Source of the DNA: CAYXNZ01 sp964553705
GTDB taxonomy: Bacteria > Patescibacteriota > Patescibacteriia > Patescibacteriales > GWC2-42-12
Length of the DNA: 14,534 nucleotides
Direction of reading: 5' to 3'
NCBI GenBank assembly: GCA_964553705.1
Contig: CAZKKV010000022.1
Span: 1-14,534 of the forward strand
Shown piece after piece: positions 5,152 through 12,360 of the stretch (positions are counted from its first letter, which is position 1; every line of letters starts with the position of its first letter). The notes beneath the pieces were generated by a model, which saw only the letters and a list, made by a program, of their open reading frames with translations, had not been told where the DNA came from and ran no database searches. Both the position numbers and the translations under genes were made by a program.

Positions 5152-5658
5152 TTAATCAAACACTTGAATAGTGTAGCCGTTTGGCGCTAACTCTACCCAA
5201 TTTAATTCCGGACATTGTCCATAGCCATTATTACTTGTCGATAATTCAAAATTTGTAATTTGCAAAATATAAAATGATTTGTCGCAACCATAATCTCCAG
5301 AATTAAATTTCTGATAACGATAATGAAAAGTATCATCATTTAATGGGTCTCTGACCATTCTATCAATCAAACCCTCCTCTTTGAGTCCGGCCAAAAAATT
5401 TAATTCTCCACCTCTGTATTCATAAGTTAAATCCCATCCCTGCCAATCATCTATAGATCTCAGATAATAACCATGATTGTCGTGATATAAATCCAATGCT
5501 TTTGCTAACATTTTCACATCGGCTCTTCTTTTAATATCTTTAGCTTTTGACCTAATAGTATTGAAACCAACAAAAAAAACTACAGCTAAACACAAAACGA
5601 CTAAAACCGCAATAATTCTTCTTGTTCTTATGTGATTAAAATTTATATCCTGATTCAT
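5152..5658 (-). CDS. Type IV pilin-like membrane protein lacking a prepilin cleavage motif
   Basis: I place the start at the ATG at 5656-5658 (168 residues, MNQDINFNHIRTRR), 4 nt after the upstream prepilin stop; a longer frame from 5775 would run antiparallel to no family feature and overlap that gene. A basic N-terminus is followed by one hydrophobic segment at about 15-32, then a pilin-like helix DIKRRADVKMLAKALDLYHD, the pattern of pseudopilins. No GFTLxE motif is present, so prepilin peptidase processing is not expected. The C-terminal part has two cysteines, in GDYGCDKS and GYGQCPEL, that could form a disulfide, as in the neighbouring prepilin. It is last gene of the six-gene operon and probably a minor pilin or pilus-associated anchored protein; function inferred. 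Confidence 0.75.
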   Translation of the reverse strand: MNQDINFNHIRTRRIIAVLVVLCLAVVFFVGFNTIRSKAKDIKRRADVKMLAKALDLYHDNHGYYLRSIDDWQGWDLTYEYRGGELNFLAGLKEEGLIDRMVRDPLNDDTFHYRYQKFNSGDYGCDKSFYILQITNFELSTSNNGYGQCPELNWVELAPNGYTIQVFD

Positions 5659-5662
5659 AAAA

Positions 5663-6130
5663 CTATGGTACAAAAATATGAGCACCAGCATCGCCTGATT
5701 TGGAATTAGATTCCAAATAATAGCTAAGCTGATATTCGTCTTTGTTATTGGAAGCATAGTGATAGCAAAATCCATCCGTGTCTCCGTAAATATCCGGATT
5801 CGGCTCTTCGGCTTCCCACAACGGGTCAGTCGACACTTTGATTATCATTTCTGCTGCTTTTAATTCTGCTCCTACTCCACTATCTCCAGACAAACATTCT
5901 CCAGTTGATGTCGGATAACCTGTAAATGAATCGTTTAGATACATGGCCAATGCTCTATTTATCGTAGCGATATTGGCTACCCTAATAGCATCACGCGACT
6001 GCATGCGAACCATATTAAAAGCAACGACAGAAGCTACTGTCAAAAATCCAATTATTGAAATTACAACCAAAAGTTCAACTAAGGTAAACCCCTGCTTGTT
6101 GCCAAATGCTTCTCTCTCAATAATTTTCAT
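5663..6130 (-). CDS. Type IV prepilin / pseudopilin
   Basis: The 155-residue product has a 14-residue leader ending NKQG, then the class III prepilin motif FTLVELLVVISIIGFLTVAS. Cleavage by prepilin peptidase is expected after G14, with the conserved Glu5 of the mature protein at E19. The hydrophobic helix continues into VVAFNMVRMQSRDAIRVANI and INRALAMYL, the amphipathic part of the pilin spine. The globular domain has a Cys pair (GECLSG and GFCYHYAS) that could form a disulfide. It is shorter than most major pilins and resembles small CPR pseudopilins. It lies 10 nt after the DUF3048 gene and 4 nt before a second pilin-like gene. It likely needs an assembly ATPase and PilC-type protein encoded elsewhere. 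No Shine-Dalgarno. Stop TAG. Confidence 0.88.
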   Translation of the reverse strand: MKIIEREAFGNKQGFTLVELLVVISIIGFLTVASVVAFNMVRMQSRDAIRVANIATINRALAMYLNDSFTGYPTSTGECLSGDSGVGAELKAAEMIIKVSTDPLWEAEEPNPDIYGDTDGFCYHYASNNKDEYQLSYYLESNSKSGDAGAHIFVP

Positions 6131-6140
6131 ATTATTAAAA

Positions 6141-7241
6141 TTAATAATTTTGACTATCTACCAAGACTTCTCTTTCCGGTTGAACTATTTCAATCCACGT
6201 TGTGCCGGCATTAAATTCAATTTCTTTTGATTGATTATCGTAGAATCTAGTTCGAGCGGCGCTAGCTGATTTCTGCCAACTTCCTTTAACACAAGCTCCG
6301 TCTAAGCAAACGAAAGCTTCTCCTGATCCGATATAATTCATTTTTAATCTTAATTCATCATCTATCACTTCTGCCTCTACATACTCAATTACAATGTTTT
6401 TAGCTGTAATCTGCTGGCCAGATAAATCTTTGTGCTGTTCGTCTGCTAAATAGCGAATATATTCATTACTTTCACGATTATATAACCATTTTACTACAAA
6501 ATCAGGTTTTTTGTAACCAATTATAATTTCTCCTGTCTGCGGTCTTTTTTCTAAAGTCAAATCGCCTTTGTACTGCCAAGATAAAAGCATACTGTCGGTA
6601 AGACCTTTATTAGTCAAATAACTGTATAAATTTTCCGATGAAGTAAAAATATTATGTGGCGCTAATATTTCTTCATTCCGCCAAAAATAATCGCCATCAT
6701 AAAATTCATTTAAATTTAGAATCTCGCCTTGGGCCAGCATCGCCAATGCTTCTGGACTTCCTCCACAATGTACTAATACGGCTGATAGCTCGCGCGCCCA
6801 ATCAACAAAATAAGGTCTGGCACTTCTTATCGGACCGATTGCTCCTATATCTCGTCCGTCGGCATAAACAGCCATGTATCTAGTAATTCCACCTTCGGCT
6901 TCTGCTTCGTAAACCAAATTTGCCTCAGCTAAAGCGACTGGCGGACGAGCATCAATATTGTTTTCAATTATAACCGCTACTGGATACATTTCAGCTTGTT
7001 CTTCTTTTATTAAAACTCCATCAATTTTACGACGAATACAATTTTCACATTGATTCTCGTTGGATTTTTTAAGTATCTCCAAATTGCGCCAACCGAACAA
7101 TTCACCCGAATAATAATCTCGAACTGACAAATAAGCCAAGACTAAAACAAACAAAAAGAAAACGGCAAAAACAAAACAGGCAATTGCCCATAGCCGTTTT
7201 TCAATAGTTTTGCCCGTTTTATCTCTTTGAATATTGTCCAT
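6141..7241 (-). CDS. DUF3048 (YerB-like) single-pass membrane protein
   Basis: The 366-residue product has a basic N-terminus, one transmembrane segment at about 17-40 and a large extracytoplasmic domain. There the DUF3048 signature reads YPVAVIIENNIDARPPVALA (86-105), then NLVYEAEAEGGITRYMAVY and GAIGPIRSARPYFVDWA (about 133-149). The C-terminal half (about 250-366) matches the second YerB domain in length. Two cysteines at 65 and 68 (CENC) lie before the domain. Unlike Bacillus YerB it has a membrane anchor rather than a lipobox. The family has no settled biochemical function; an envelope role is likely. It has the strongest Shine-Dalgarno among the main genes, AAAGGAGG at 7247-7254, 5 nt from the ATG, though it is in mid-operon between L25 and the prepilin. 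Confidence 0.9.
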   Translation of the reverse strand: MDNIQRDKTGKTIEKRLWAIACFVFAVFFLFVLVLAYLSVRDYYSGELFGWRNLEILKKSNENQCENCIRRKIDGVLIKEEQAEMYPVAVIIENNIDARPPVALAEANLVYEAEAEGGITRYMAVYADGRDIGAIGPIRSARPYFVDWARELSAVLVHCGGSPEALAMLAQGEILNLNEFYDGDYFWRNEEILAPHNIFTSSENLYSYLTNKGLTDSMLLSWQYKGDLTLEKRPQTGEIIIGYKKPDFVVKWLYNRESNEYIRYLADEQHKDLSGQQITAKNIVIEYVEAEVIDDELRLKMNYIGSGEAFVCLDGACVKGSWQKSASAARTRFYDNQSKEIEFNAGTTWIEIVQPEREVLVDSQNY

Positions 7242-7246
7242 TCAAT

Positions 7247-7254
7247 CCTCCTTT
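7247..7254 (-). promoter_or_regulatory. Strong Shine-Dalgarno of the DUF3048 gene
   Basis: AAAGGAGG on the minus strand, 5 nt before the ATG at 7241. It is close to the ideal anti-Shine-Dalgarno complement, in contrast to the A/T-only starts of the other genes of the operon. Confidence 0.8.
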
Positions 7255-7276
7255 GATTATTTAATTGTCTTGATTA

Positions 7277-7945
7277 TTATTTCTTTTTTTCTTCTTCGTC
7301 TGGAACGCCATTTTTCTGAGAACTTTCTTTTTCTTTACCCTCTTCTTCAGATTTTTCTTCGCTAGCTTCAGCTTCAATTTCATCAGCTCTTTGTTCTGTA
7401 ACACTCGCTACCATATCTTCAACTTCATTTAAAATTTCAATATCCTTTGATATTTTTAAATCCTTTATTCTGATGACATCATCTAAAGTATTAAGAACAG
7501 ATAAATCTACGTCAATATTATTCACCAAATCTCCAGGCAAACATCTAGCGTTTATTTCATCTATATTCTTCATTAATATACCACCCAATTCTTTAACCGC
7601 TTTTGACTCGCCAATAAAATTTAACGGAATTGTGGTTTCTATTTTTTTACTCATATCAACTAGATAAAAATCAATATGAATAACCTGATCTTTTACTGGA
7701 CTTTTTTGAAAATCCTTGACGATAACCTTGATCGGCGGTTTATCATCAATAACCAAATTAATTAAATTTGATTCTCCAGCTTCAGCAAAAACTCTTTCGA
7801 AATCAATCTTTTTTATTTTAATATTACTATTTTCCATCCCTGAACCATAGACAACCGCCGGCACCATGCCTTTATCTCTGATAACTTTGGCTTTGCCATT
7901 TTCCTCTGTCCTTAATTGCGCATTTAATTTAATTTCTTTAGTCAT
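7277..7945 (-). CDS. rplY: 50S ribosomal protein L25, general stress protein CTC form
   Basis: L25/CTC binds 5S rRNA at the central protuberance of the 50S subunit. The 222-residue product has the N-terminal L25 5S-binding beta-barrel (about 1-93; MTKEIKLNAQLRTEENGKAK, then MVPAVVYGSG and VIHIDFYLV) and the longer second TL5/CTC domain (about 95-185; IPLNFIGESKAVKELGGIL, ARCLPGDLVNNIDVDLSVL). A very acidic Glu/Lys/Ser-rich tail takes up the last 35 residues or so, as in many CTC proteins. It lies between a SEDS protein gene 13 nt upstream and DUF3048 35 nt downstream, so in this organism it is transcribed with envelope genes rather than with ribosomal genes. No Shine-Dalgarno. Stop TAA. Confidence 0.95.
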   Translation of the reverse strand: MTKEIKLNAQLRTEENGKAKVIRDKGMVPAVVYGSGMENSNIKIKKIDFERVFAEAGESNLINLVIDDKPPIKVIVKDFQKSPVKDQVIHIDFYLVDMSKKIETTIPLNFIGESKAVKELGGILMKNIDEINARCLPGDLVNNIDVDLSVLNTLDDVIRIKDLKISKDIEILNEVEDMVASVTEQRADEIEAEASEEKSEEEGKEKESSQKNGVPDEEEKKK

Positions 7946-7958
7946 AAATATAGATAAT

Positions 7959-9065
7959 TTAGTAATTAATATTGTTTCTCACAACAATGCTTTCGATTAC
8001 TCCAACCAATACTAGGTTAGAAACCATAGCACTACCGCCATAACTTAAAAAAGGCAATGATATGCCGATAACAGGCAACAGCCCCATGTTCATAGCTATA
8101 TTAATAAACATTTCAATAAAAATCAAGCTAGATGCGCCCAAAATAAAAAAAACTGCAAAATCATTCTTTATTTTACGTAGATGACTTAAGCATCGCCAGA
8201 AAAAAATACAAAAAAACAACAACACCAAAAAAGCACCCAAAAAACCAAGTTCTTCTGCTACAACGGCAAAAATAAAATCTGTCTGAGCCTCTGGTAAAAA
8301 TTTTAGTTGCGACTGCGAACCAAAACCCAATCCTCTGCCAGTTAATCCTCCAGCGCCAATAGCAATTATCGCTTGCGAAATATTGTATCCTTGATTTAAC
8401 GGCTCAAAAGACGGATTTAAAAAAGTTTTAATTCTCTCTTTCTGATAATCTTTAAAGAAACAAAACCACGAACAAGTCATAGTTAAAGCTAATATTAAAA
8501 ATATAACAATAAAATATTTCTTATTAAAACCAGCAAAGGCTATCATAGCAAGCCAAATCGAAAATAAAATAAGCGAAGAGCCAAAATCTGGTTGAGCCAA
8601 CACTAATACTAAGAACAACAATATGCCGCCAAAACTAATTAGCAAATGCTTTAATGGTTTAGCTTTCAAAGAAGCAGAAGAAAAATAACGCGCTAAAAAT
8701 ATTATTAAAATAACTTTGATAAATTCTACTGGCTGTAAACCAAAACCAGCGAAGGAAAACCAACCCTTTGTCCCTCTGATCGTATTACCAAAAATTAAGA
8801 CCGCTACCAACACCAAAACACCCGCCAGCATAAAATAATTACTATAACTGCGTAAATTATAATAATCAAAAAATGCGAAAAAAAATAACAAAACAATCCC
8901 TAGCGATACAAATCCTACTTGTTTTTTAAAATTAAGCAGATCAATCGCCGACTGACCTAAGGCAACACTATAAATTTCCGCCAAACCAATACAAACCAAT
9001 AATAAAACAGAGGCAAATAATACCCAGTCAAAATGTTTAAAATAGATTGTTAGTTTACCGAACAT
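7959..9065 (-). CDS. rodA: SEDS-family peptidoglycan glycosyltransferase, RodA-like
   Basis: SEDS proteins polymerise lipid II into glycan strands together with a class B penicillin-binding protein. The 368-residue product is almost all membrane, about ten helices. It carries GTKGWFSFAGFGLQPVEFIK (98-117), AQPDFGSS (157-164), GRGLGFGSQSQLKFLPEAQT (243-262) with the putative catalytic Asp in TDF at 263, and the C-terminal GISLPFLSYGGSAM (334-347). GSQSQLKFLPE resembles RodA (E. coli GTQSQLEFLPE) more than FtsW, so I favour the elongation enzyme. FtsW remains possible, since no partner PBP lies in the window to decide. It is second gene of the operon, 9 nt after the unknown membrane protein. 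No Shine-Dalgarno. Stop TAA. Confidence 0.88.
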   Translation of the reverse strand: MFGKLTIYFKHFDWVLFASVLLLVCIGLAEIYSVALGQSAIDLLNFKKQVGFVSLGIVLLFFFAFFDYYNLRSYSNYFMLAGVLVLVAVLIFGNTIRGTKGWFSFAGFGLQPVEFIKVILIIFLARYFSSASLKAKPLKHLLISFGGILLFLVLVLAQPDFGSSLILFSIWLAMIAFAGFNKKYFIVIFLILALTMTCSWFCFFKDYQKERIKTFLNPSFEPLNQGYNISQAIIAIGAGGLTGRGLGFGSQSQLKFLPEAQTDFIFAVVAEELGFLGAFLVLLFFCIFFWRCLSHLRKIKNDFAVFFILGASSLIFIEMFINIAMNMGLLPVIGISLPFLSYGGSAMVSNLVLVGVIESIVVRNNINY

Positions 9066-9074
9066 TCACAAAAT

Positions 9075-10031
9075 TTATTTTTCTTCACCTATTCCTCCTT
9101 GATATTCAATATAGACATCGTTATTCATTATATTGATATCAGGAATAATTTTTATTTGGTCTATTCTACCAAATTTACCCGGCCAACTCGCCTGTACTAA
9201 TCGCTTCTCTCCTGACATTAAATCAGCCAAACTGTAACGATTTATACTGACTATCTGATTACCGCTATACAACAATATATCAAAATCAACCTGCCAATAA
9301 TTGTAAGCTGTTTTATTTTCAGCTGTAAAATCCAATTGATTCAAATTGAGCTTCTCTGATAATCCGCTTTGTTGAGCCGATTTAAAACTTGTTTCACTTA
9401 TAACGATATCAAGATGGTTCTCATAAAAATTTTGCCAGTCTGGTATTTCGTGTTTATCCACTCGATGCCATTCTAGATTTTCAATAATTAATTCCGCCCT
9501 TGATGGCGCATAAGAAAACTCTCGAGCTAAAGCCATCAAATTTTTATTGTCTTTAGAAAAAATAAAACCGTTTTGTTTAGATGTATTTTCGCTACCTACT
9601 CTAAAAAAATAATCAAATGTTGCCCACCAATCTTGGTTTGGATTATCAATTAAAGCCAAAAAATCATATCTATTATCGCTTAATTTAAAAATCTTTATCG
9701 GATAGTAATTTAAATCTTTTGCGCCTTGTTCTACTACTATCTCGTGGTTTACTTCACTGAATTGAGTCATGTATTTTAATAATAATTCATCTTCATTTAT
9801 CCCTCGCGCTAAATAATAAGAAAAGCCAAAGATAGTATACGACCAACTTACCGCGGAAATTACTGACAAAAACACTATAAAAATAATTCTAAATAATTTT
9901 TTATTTTCCACAAACCACAAACCAAAATTTAATTTTTTAGTCGATAAACCTTCAACGTCTTTATAATTTTCAATTTGTTTTTTCATTTCAGCTTTATTAT
10001 CTTCTGGCTTAATGTTAATAGGATTATCCAT
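9075..10031 (-). CDS. Unknown single-pass membrane protein
   Basis: I do not recognise this 318-residue protein. A hydrophilic N-terminus of about 45 residues, probably cytoplasmic, is followed by one transmembrane segment at about 48-74 (RIIFIVFLSVISAVSWSYTI region) and an extracytoplasmic domain of about 240 residues with no cysteines, rich in aromatic and Asn residues. The C-terminal end has QASWPGKFGRIDQIKIIPDI, then NIMNNDVYIEYQGG. The domain has alternating beta-like segments but no motif that I can tie to an enzyme. It heads the operon with rodA 9 nt downstream, so a role at the cell envelope, perhaps with the elongation machinery or the pili, is a reasonable guess. An extended -10 lies 40 nt upstream. 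No Shine-Dalgarno. Stop TAA. Confidence 0.8.
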   Translation of the reverse strand: MDNPINIKPEDNKAEMKKQIENYKDVEGLSTKKLNFGLWFVENKKLFRIIFIVFLSVISAVSWSYTIFGFSYYLARGINEDELLLKYMTQFSEVNHEIVVEQGAKDLNYYPIKIFKLSDNRYDFLALIDNPNQDWWATFDYFFRVGSENTSKQNGFIFSKDNKNLMALAREFSYAPSRAELIIENLEWHRVDKHEIPDWQNFYENHLDIVISETSFKSAQQSGLSEKLNLNQLDFTAENKTAYNYWQVDFDILLYSGNQIVSINRYSLADLMSGEKRLVQASWPGKFGRIDQIKIIPDINIMNNDVYIEYQGGIGEEK

Positions 10032-10070
10032 ATTTTTTAATAATAAATTATATTATTGTTATCATTAATA

Positions 10071-10079
10071 ATTTTAGCA
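10071..10079 (-). promoter_or_regulatory. Extended -10 for the six-gene minus operon
   Basis: TGCTAAAAT on the minus strand is an extended -10 (TG-n plus TAAAAT, 5/6). No good -35 is found 17 nt upstream. Transcription would start near 10064, about 33 nt before the first gene. It mirrors TGCTAAAAT of the divergent gyrB promoter about 50 bp away. Confidence 0.45.
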
Positions 10080-10107
10080 CATATAACAAAAAGGTAGAAA
10101 TTATCAC

Positions 10108-10136
10108 TTGTCAAAAAACATCTTTTTTGCTAAAAT
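10108..10136 (+). promoter_or_regulatory. Promoter of gyrB
   Basis: -35 TTGTCA (10108-10113), a 17-nt spacer, then -10 TAAAAT (10131-10136) preceded by TGC, an extended -10. Each hexamer differs from consensus at one position. Transcription would start near 10143, leaving a leader of about 90 nt that contains a small ORF and a hairpin over its Shine-Dalgarno. Confidence 0.7.
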
Positions 10137-10153
10137 TATAATAGATAGATAAG

Positions 10154-10170
10154 CCCTGATTTAAGGGGGT
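10154..10170 (+). promoter_or_regulatory. Shine-Dalgarno with possible sequestering hairpin in the gyrB leader
   Basis: TAAGGGGGT at 10162-10170 is a near-ideal ribosome-binding sequence for the ATG at 10177. CCCT at 10154-10157 is complementary to AGGG at 10164-10167 across a GATTTA loop, so a 4-bp hairpin could cover it. The stem is short and its stability uncertain. Confidence 0.5.
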
Positions 10171-10176
10171 ATTTTT

Positions 10177-10251
10177 ATGTTTAAAAAGCTAATATTAAAA
10201 GAAATTTTTACATTTTTAACCTATCATTTATATGCCAAAAAAAGCACTTGA
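10177..10251 (+). CDS. Candidate 24-codon leader ORF overlapping the gyrB start
   Basis: An ATG at 10177-10179 opens 24 codons (beginning MFKKLILKEI, ending AKKST) before TGA at 10249-10251, out of frame with gyrB and overlapping its first 20 nt. It is preceded by TAAGGGGGT (10162-10170), which differs from the ideal TAAGGAGGT at one position and can still pair there as G-U, 6 nt before the ATG. gyrB itself has no Shine-Dalgarno. The ORF may be a leader peptide that gates or couples gyrB translation. CCCT (10154-10157) can pair with AGGG (10164-10167) and hide this site. Expression is unproven and the peptide resembles nothing I know. Confidence 0.4.
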   Translation: MFKKLILKEIFTFLTYHLYAKKST

Positions 10252-12262
10252 AAAAAAACCAAAATCAACGTATGGCGCTGAGTCAATTACTGTTTTAGAA
10301 GGTCTTGACCCGGTCAGAAAAAGACCCGGTATGTATATCGGCTCAACCTCTTCGTCTGGCTTACACCATCTTGTTTGGGAAGTAGTCGATAACGGCATTG
10401 ACGAAGCCATGGCTGGTCATGCCACTGAAATTTCTGTTACTCTTCTTGATAACGGCATGGTCCAAGTTACCGATAATGGGCGTGGTATTCCAGTCAGTAT
10501 ACATAAGACAACCAAGATGTCAGCCCTAGAAACTGTTATGACCAAACTCCATGCTGGCGGTAAATTTGGTGATGGCGGAGGATATAAGGTGTCCGGTGGT
10601 TTACATGGTGTCGGTGTATCAGTCGTCAATGCCCTAAGTGAATATGTAAAAGCCGAAATTCACCGCGAAGGTAAAATCTGGCTACAGGAATACAAGCAAG
10701 GCAAACCTCTCAGAAAAGTAAAAGCCATTGGCACGACTAAAAAAACCGGCACCATAATTACTTTTAAACCAGACAGTGAAATTTTTGAAGAAACCGAATT
10801 TGATTGGGGCAAAATCTTGGACAGATTAAGACAACAATCATATCTAACTAAAAAAATAACTATCATTGTCTCTGATCGTCGCAAAGGACATAGACAAAAA
10901 GATTACCGCTTTCATTTTGAAGGTGGCATAAAATCTTATATAAAATCTCTAAACCGTAATAATACAGTTAAACATGATACTGTTTTTTATATTGAAAAAG
11001 AAATAAACGATTCTAAAATTGAGGTTTCCTTACAATATAATGACGGTTTTAACGAAGTAGCCTTAGCTTTTGCTAACAATATCATTAATCCTGAAGGTGG
11101 AACTCATATCGCTGGTTTTCGCTCGGCTTTGACTAGAACTTTAAATTCCTATGCCCGTTCACAAAATATTCTAAAAGAAAAAGAAGAAAATTTAACTGGT
11201 GATGATGTCCGCGAGGGATTAGTAACAATAATCAGCGTTAAATTACCCAATCCTCAATTCGAAGGCCAAACCAAAGGAAAACTAGGCAATGCTGACATGA
11301 AAACTTACGTCGAACAAGTATTTGGCGATGCTTTTTCTTCTTTCTTAAATGAAAACCCAAAAGAAGCTGAAGCAATTCTTAGTAAATGCATTCTCTCTAG
11401 TCAAGCCAGAATTGCCGCTCGCACCGCTCGTGCTTCAATATTGCGGAAAGGTGCCCTAGAAGGTATGACTTTGCCTGGAAAATTAGCTGATTGCTCTAGT
11501 CGTAAACCAGAAGAAAGCGAATTGTATATCGTTGAGGGTGATTCTGCTGGTGGTTCTGCTAAACAAGGCCGCAACAGAAAATTTCAAGCTATTCTTCCTC
11601 TACGAGGAAAAATTCTAAATGTTGAACGAGCCAGGCTTGACAAAATGTTAGCTAATAATGAAATAAAAAATCTAGTTATCGCTTTAGGCACCAATATCGA
11701 CGATCAGTTCAATTTAGAAAAACTCCGCTACCACAGAATCATAATTATGACTGATGCCGACGTTGACGGCGCACATATCAGCACATTATTACTCACTCTT
11801 TTTTACAGACATTTTAATCCATTGGTTACCATGGGTCATCTCTATATCGCCCAGCCACCGCTTTATCAAATTAAAAAAGGTACCAATATTCAATACGCTT
11901 ATAACGACGAAGAAAAAGAAAAAATTATCGCCGAATTAGGTGGACAATCAATTGAAGTAATAGACGAAGAGGCCTCGGACGAGACAGAAGAAGAAACAAA
12001 AACAGACGAAGAAAAAGATACAACAAAAACAAAAACTTCAACCAAAATTAATATTCAACGATACAAAGGTTTAGGTGAAATGAATCCTGAGCAACTTTGG
12101 GAAACAACCATGGATCCGGAAAAACGAGTCATGAAACAAGTAAACGTCGAAGATGCTGCCCGAGCTAATGAGACATTTGAAATGCTAATGGGTGGTGATG
12201 TTGCTCCGCGCAAACACTTCATTCAAACGCATGCTCAAAAAGTAGAAAATCTAGATATCTAA
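10232..12262 (+). CDS. gyrB: DNA gyrase subunit B
   Basis: GyrB is the ATPase subunit that, with GyrA, introduces negative supercoils. The 676-residue product has the GHKL ATPase domain: RKRPGMYIGS (29-38), WEVVDNGIDEA with catalytic E50 and N54, DNGRGIP (81-87), the ATP lid GGYKVSGGLHGVGVSVVNAL. A transducer domain follows, then the TOPRIM domain with EGDSAGGSAKQGR from 435, PLRGKILNVERA and the metal-binding DADVDGAH from 508, then RYKGLGEMNPEQLW from 610. QTKGKLGN and KQGR favour GyrB over ParE, but I did not find a decisive difference. Between about 575 and 605 there is an acidic Glu/Asp/Thr/Lys-rich insert of variable-linker type. In-frame stops upstream fix this start. No Shine-Dalgarno; a promoter and a leader ORF precede it and a bidirectional terminator follows. 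Confidence 0.96.
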   Translation: MPKKALEKKPKSTYGAESITVLEGLDPVRKRPGMYIGSTSSSGLHHLVWEVVDNGIDEAMAGHATEISVTLLDNGMVQVTDNGRGIPVSIHKTTKMSALETVMTKLHAGGKFGDGGGYKVSGGLHGVGVSVVNALSEYVKAEIHREGKIWLQEYKQGKPLRKVKAIGTTKKTGTIITFKPDSEIFEETEFDWGKILDRLRQQSYLTKKITIIVSDRRKGHRQKDYRFHFEGGIKSYIKSLNRNNTVKHDTVFYIEKEINDSKIEVSLQYNDGFNEVALAFANNIINPEGGTHIAGFRSALTRTLNSYARSQNILKEKEENLTGDDVREGLVTIISVKLPNPQFEGQTKGKLGNADMKTYVEQVFGDAFSSFLNENPKEAEAILSKCILSSQARIAARTARASILRKGALEGMTLPGKLADCSSRKPEESELYIVEGDSAGGSAKQGRNRKFQAILPLRGKILNVERARLDKMLANNEIKNLVIALGTNIDDQFNLEKLRYHRIIIMTDADVDGAHISTLLLTLFYRHFNPLVTMGHLYIAQPPLYQIKKGTNIQYAYNDEEKEKIIAELGGQSIEVIDEEASDETEEETKTDEEKDTTKTKTSTKINIQRYKGLGEMNPEQLWETTMDPEKRVMKQVNVEDAARANETFEMLMGGDVAPRKHFIQTHAQKVENLDI

Positions 12263-12304
12263 AAAAGAATTTGTTTAATGCAACTATAATATCTCTATCT
12301 GCAT

Positions 12305-12337
12305 AAAAACCGTTCGCCGATTCGGCGAACGGTTTTT
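12305..12337. terminator. Bidirectional rho-independent terminator
   Basis: AAAAACCGTTCGCCG (12305-12319) pairs perfectly with CGGCGAACGGTTTTT (12323-12337) over an ATT loop. The G-C-rich stem is flanked by A and T tracts, so it terminates transcription in both directions: gyrB on the plus strand, 42 nt after its stop, and the secreted-protein gene on the minus strand, 23 nt after its stop. Confidence 0.93.
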
Positions 12338-12360
12338 ATTTTGTAAATTATTACGCACGA

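Noticed and set aside
5659..5775. N-terminal extension of the pilin-like gene to an ATG at 5775
   Set aside because: It would overlap the upstream prepilin gene by over 100 nt; the ATG at 5658, 4 nt after the prepilin stop, gives a normal short N-terminus before the membrane helix.
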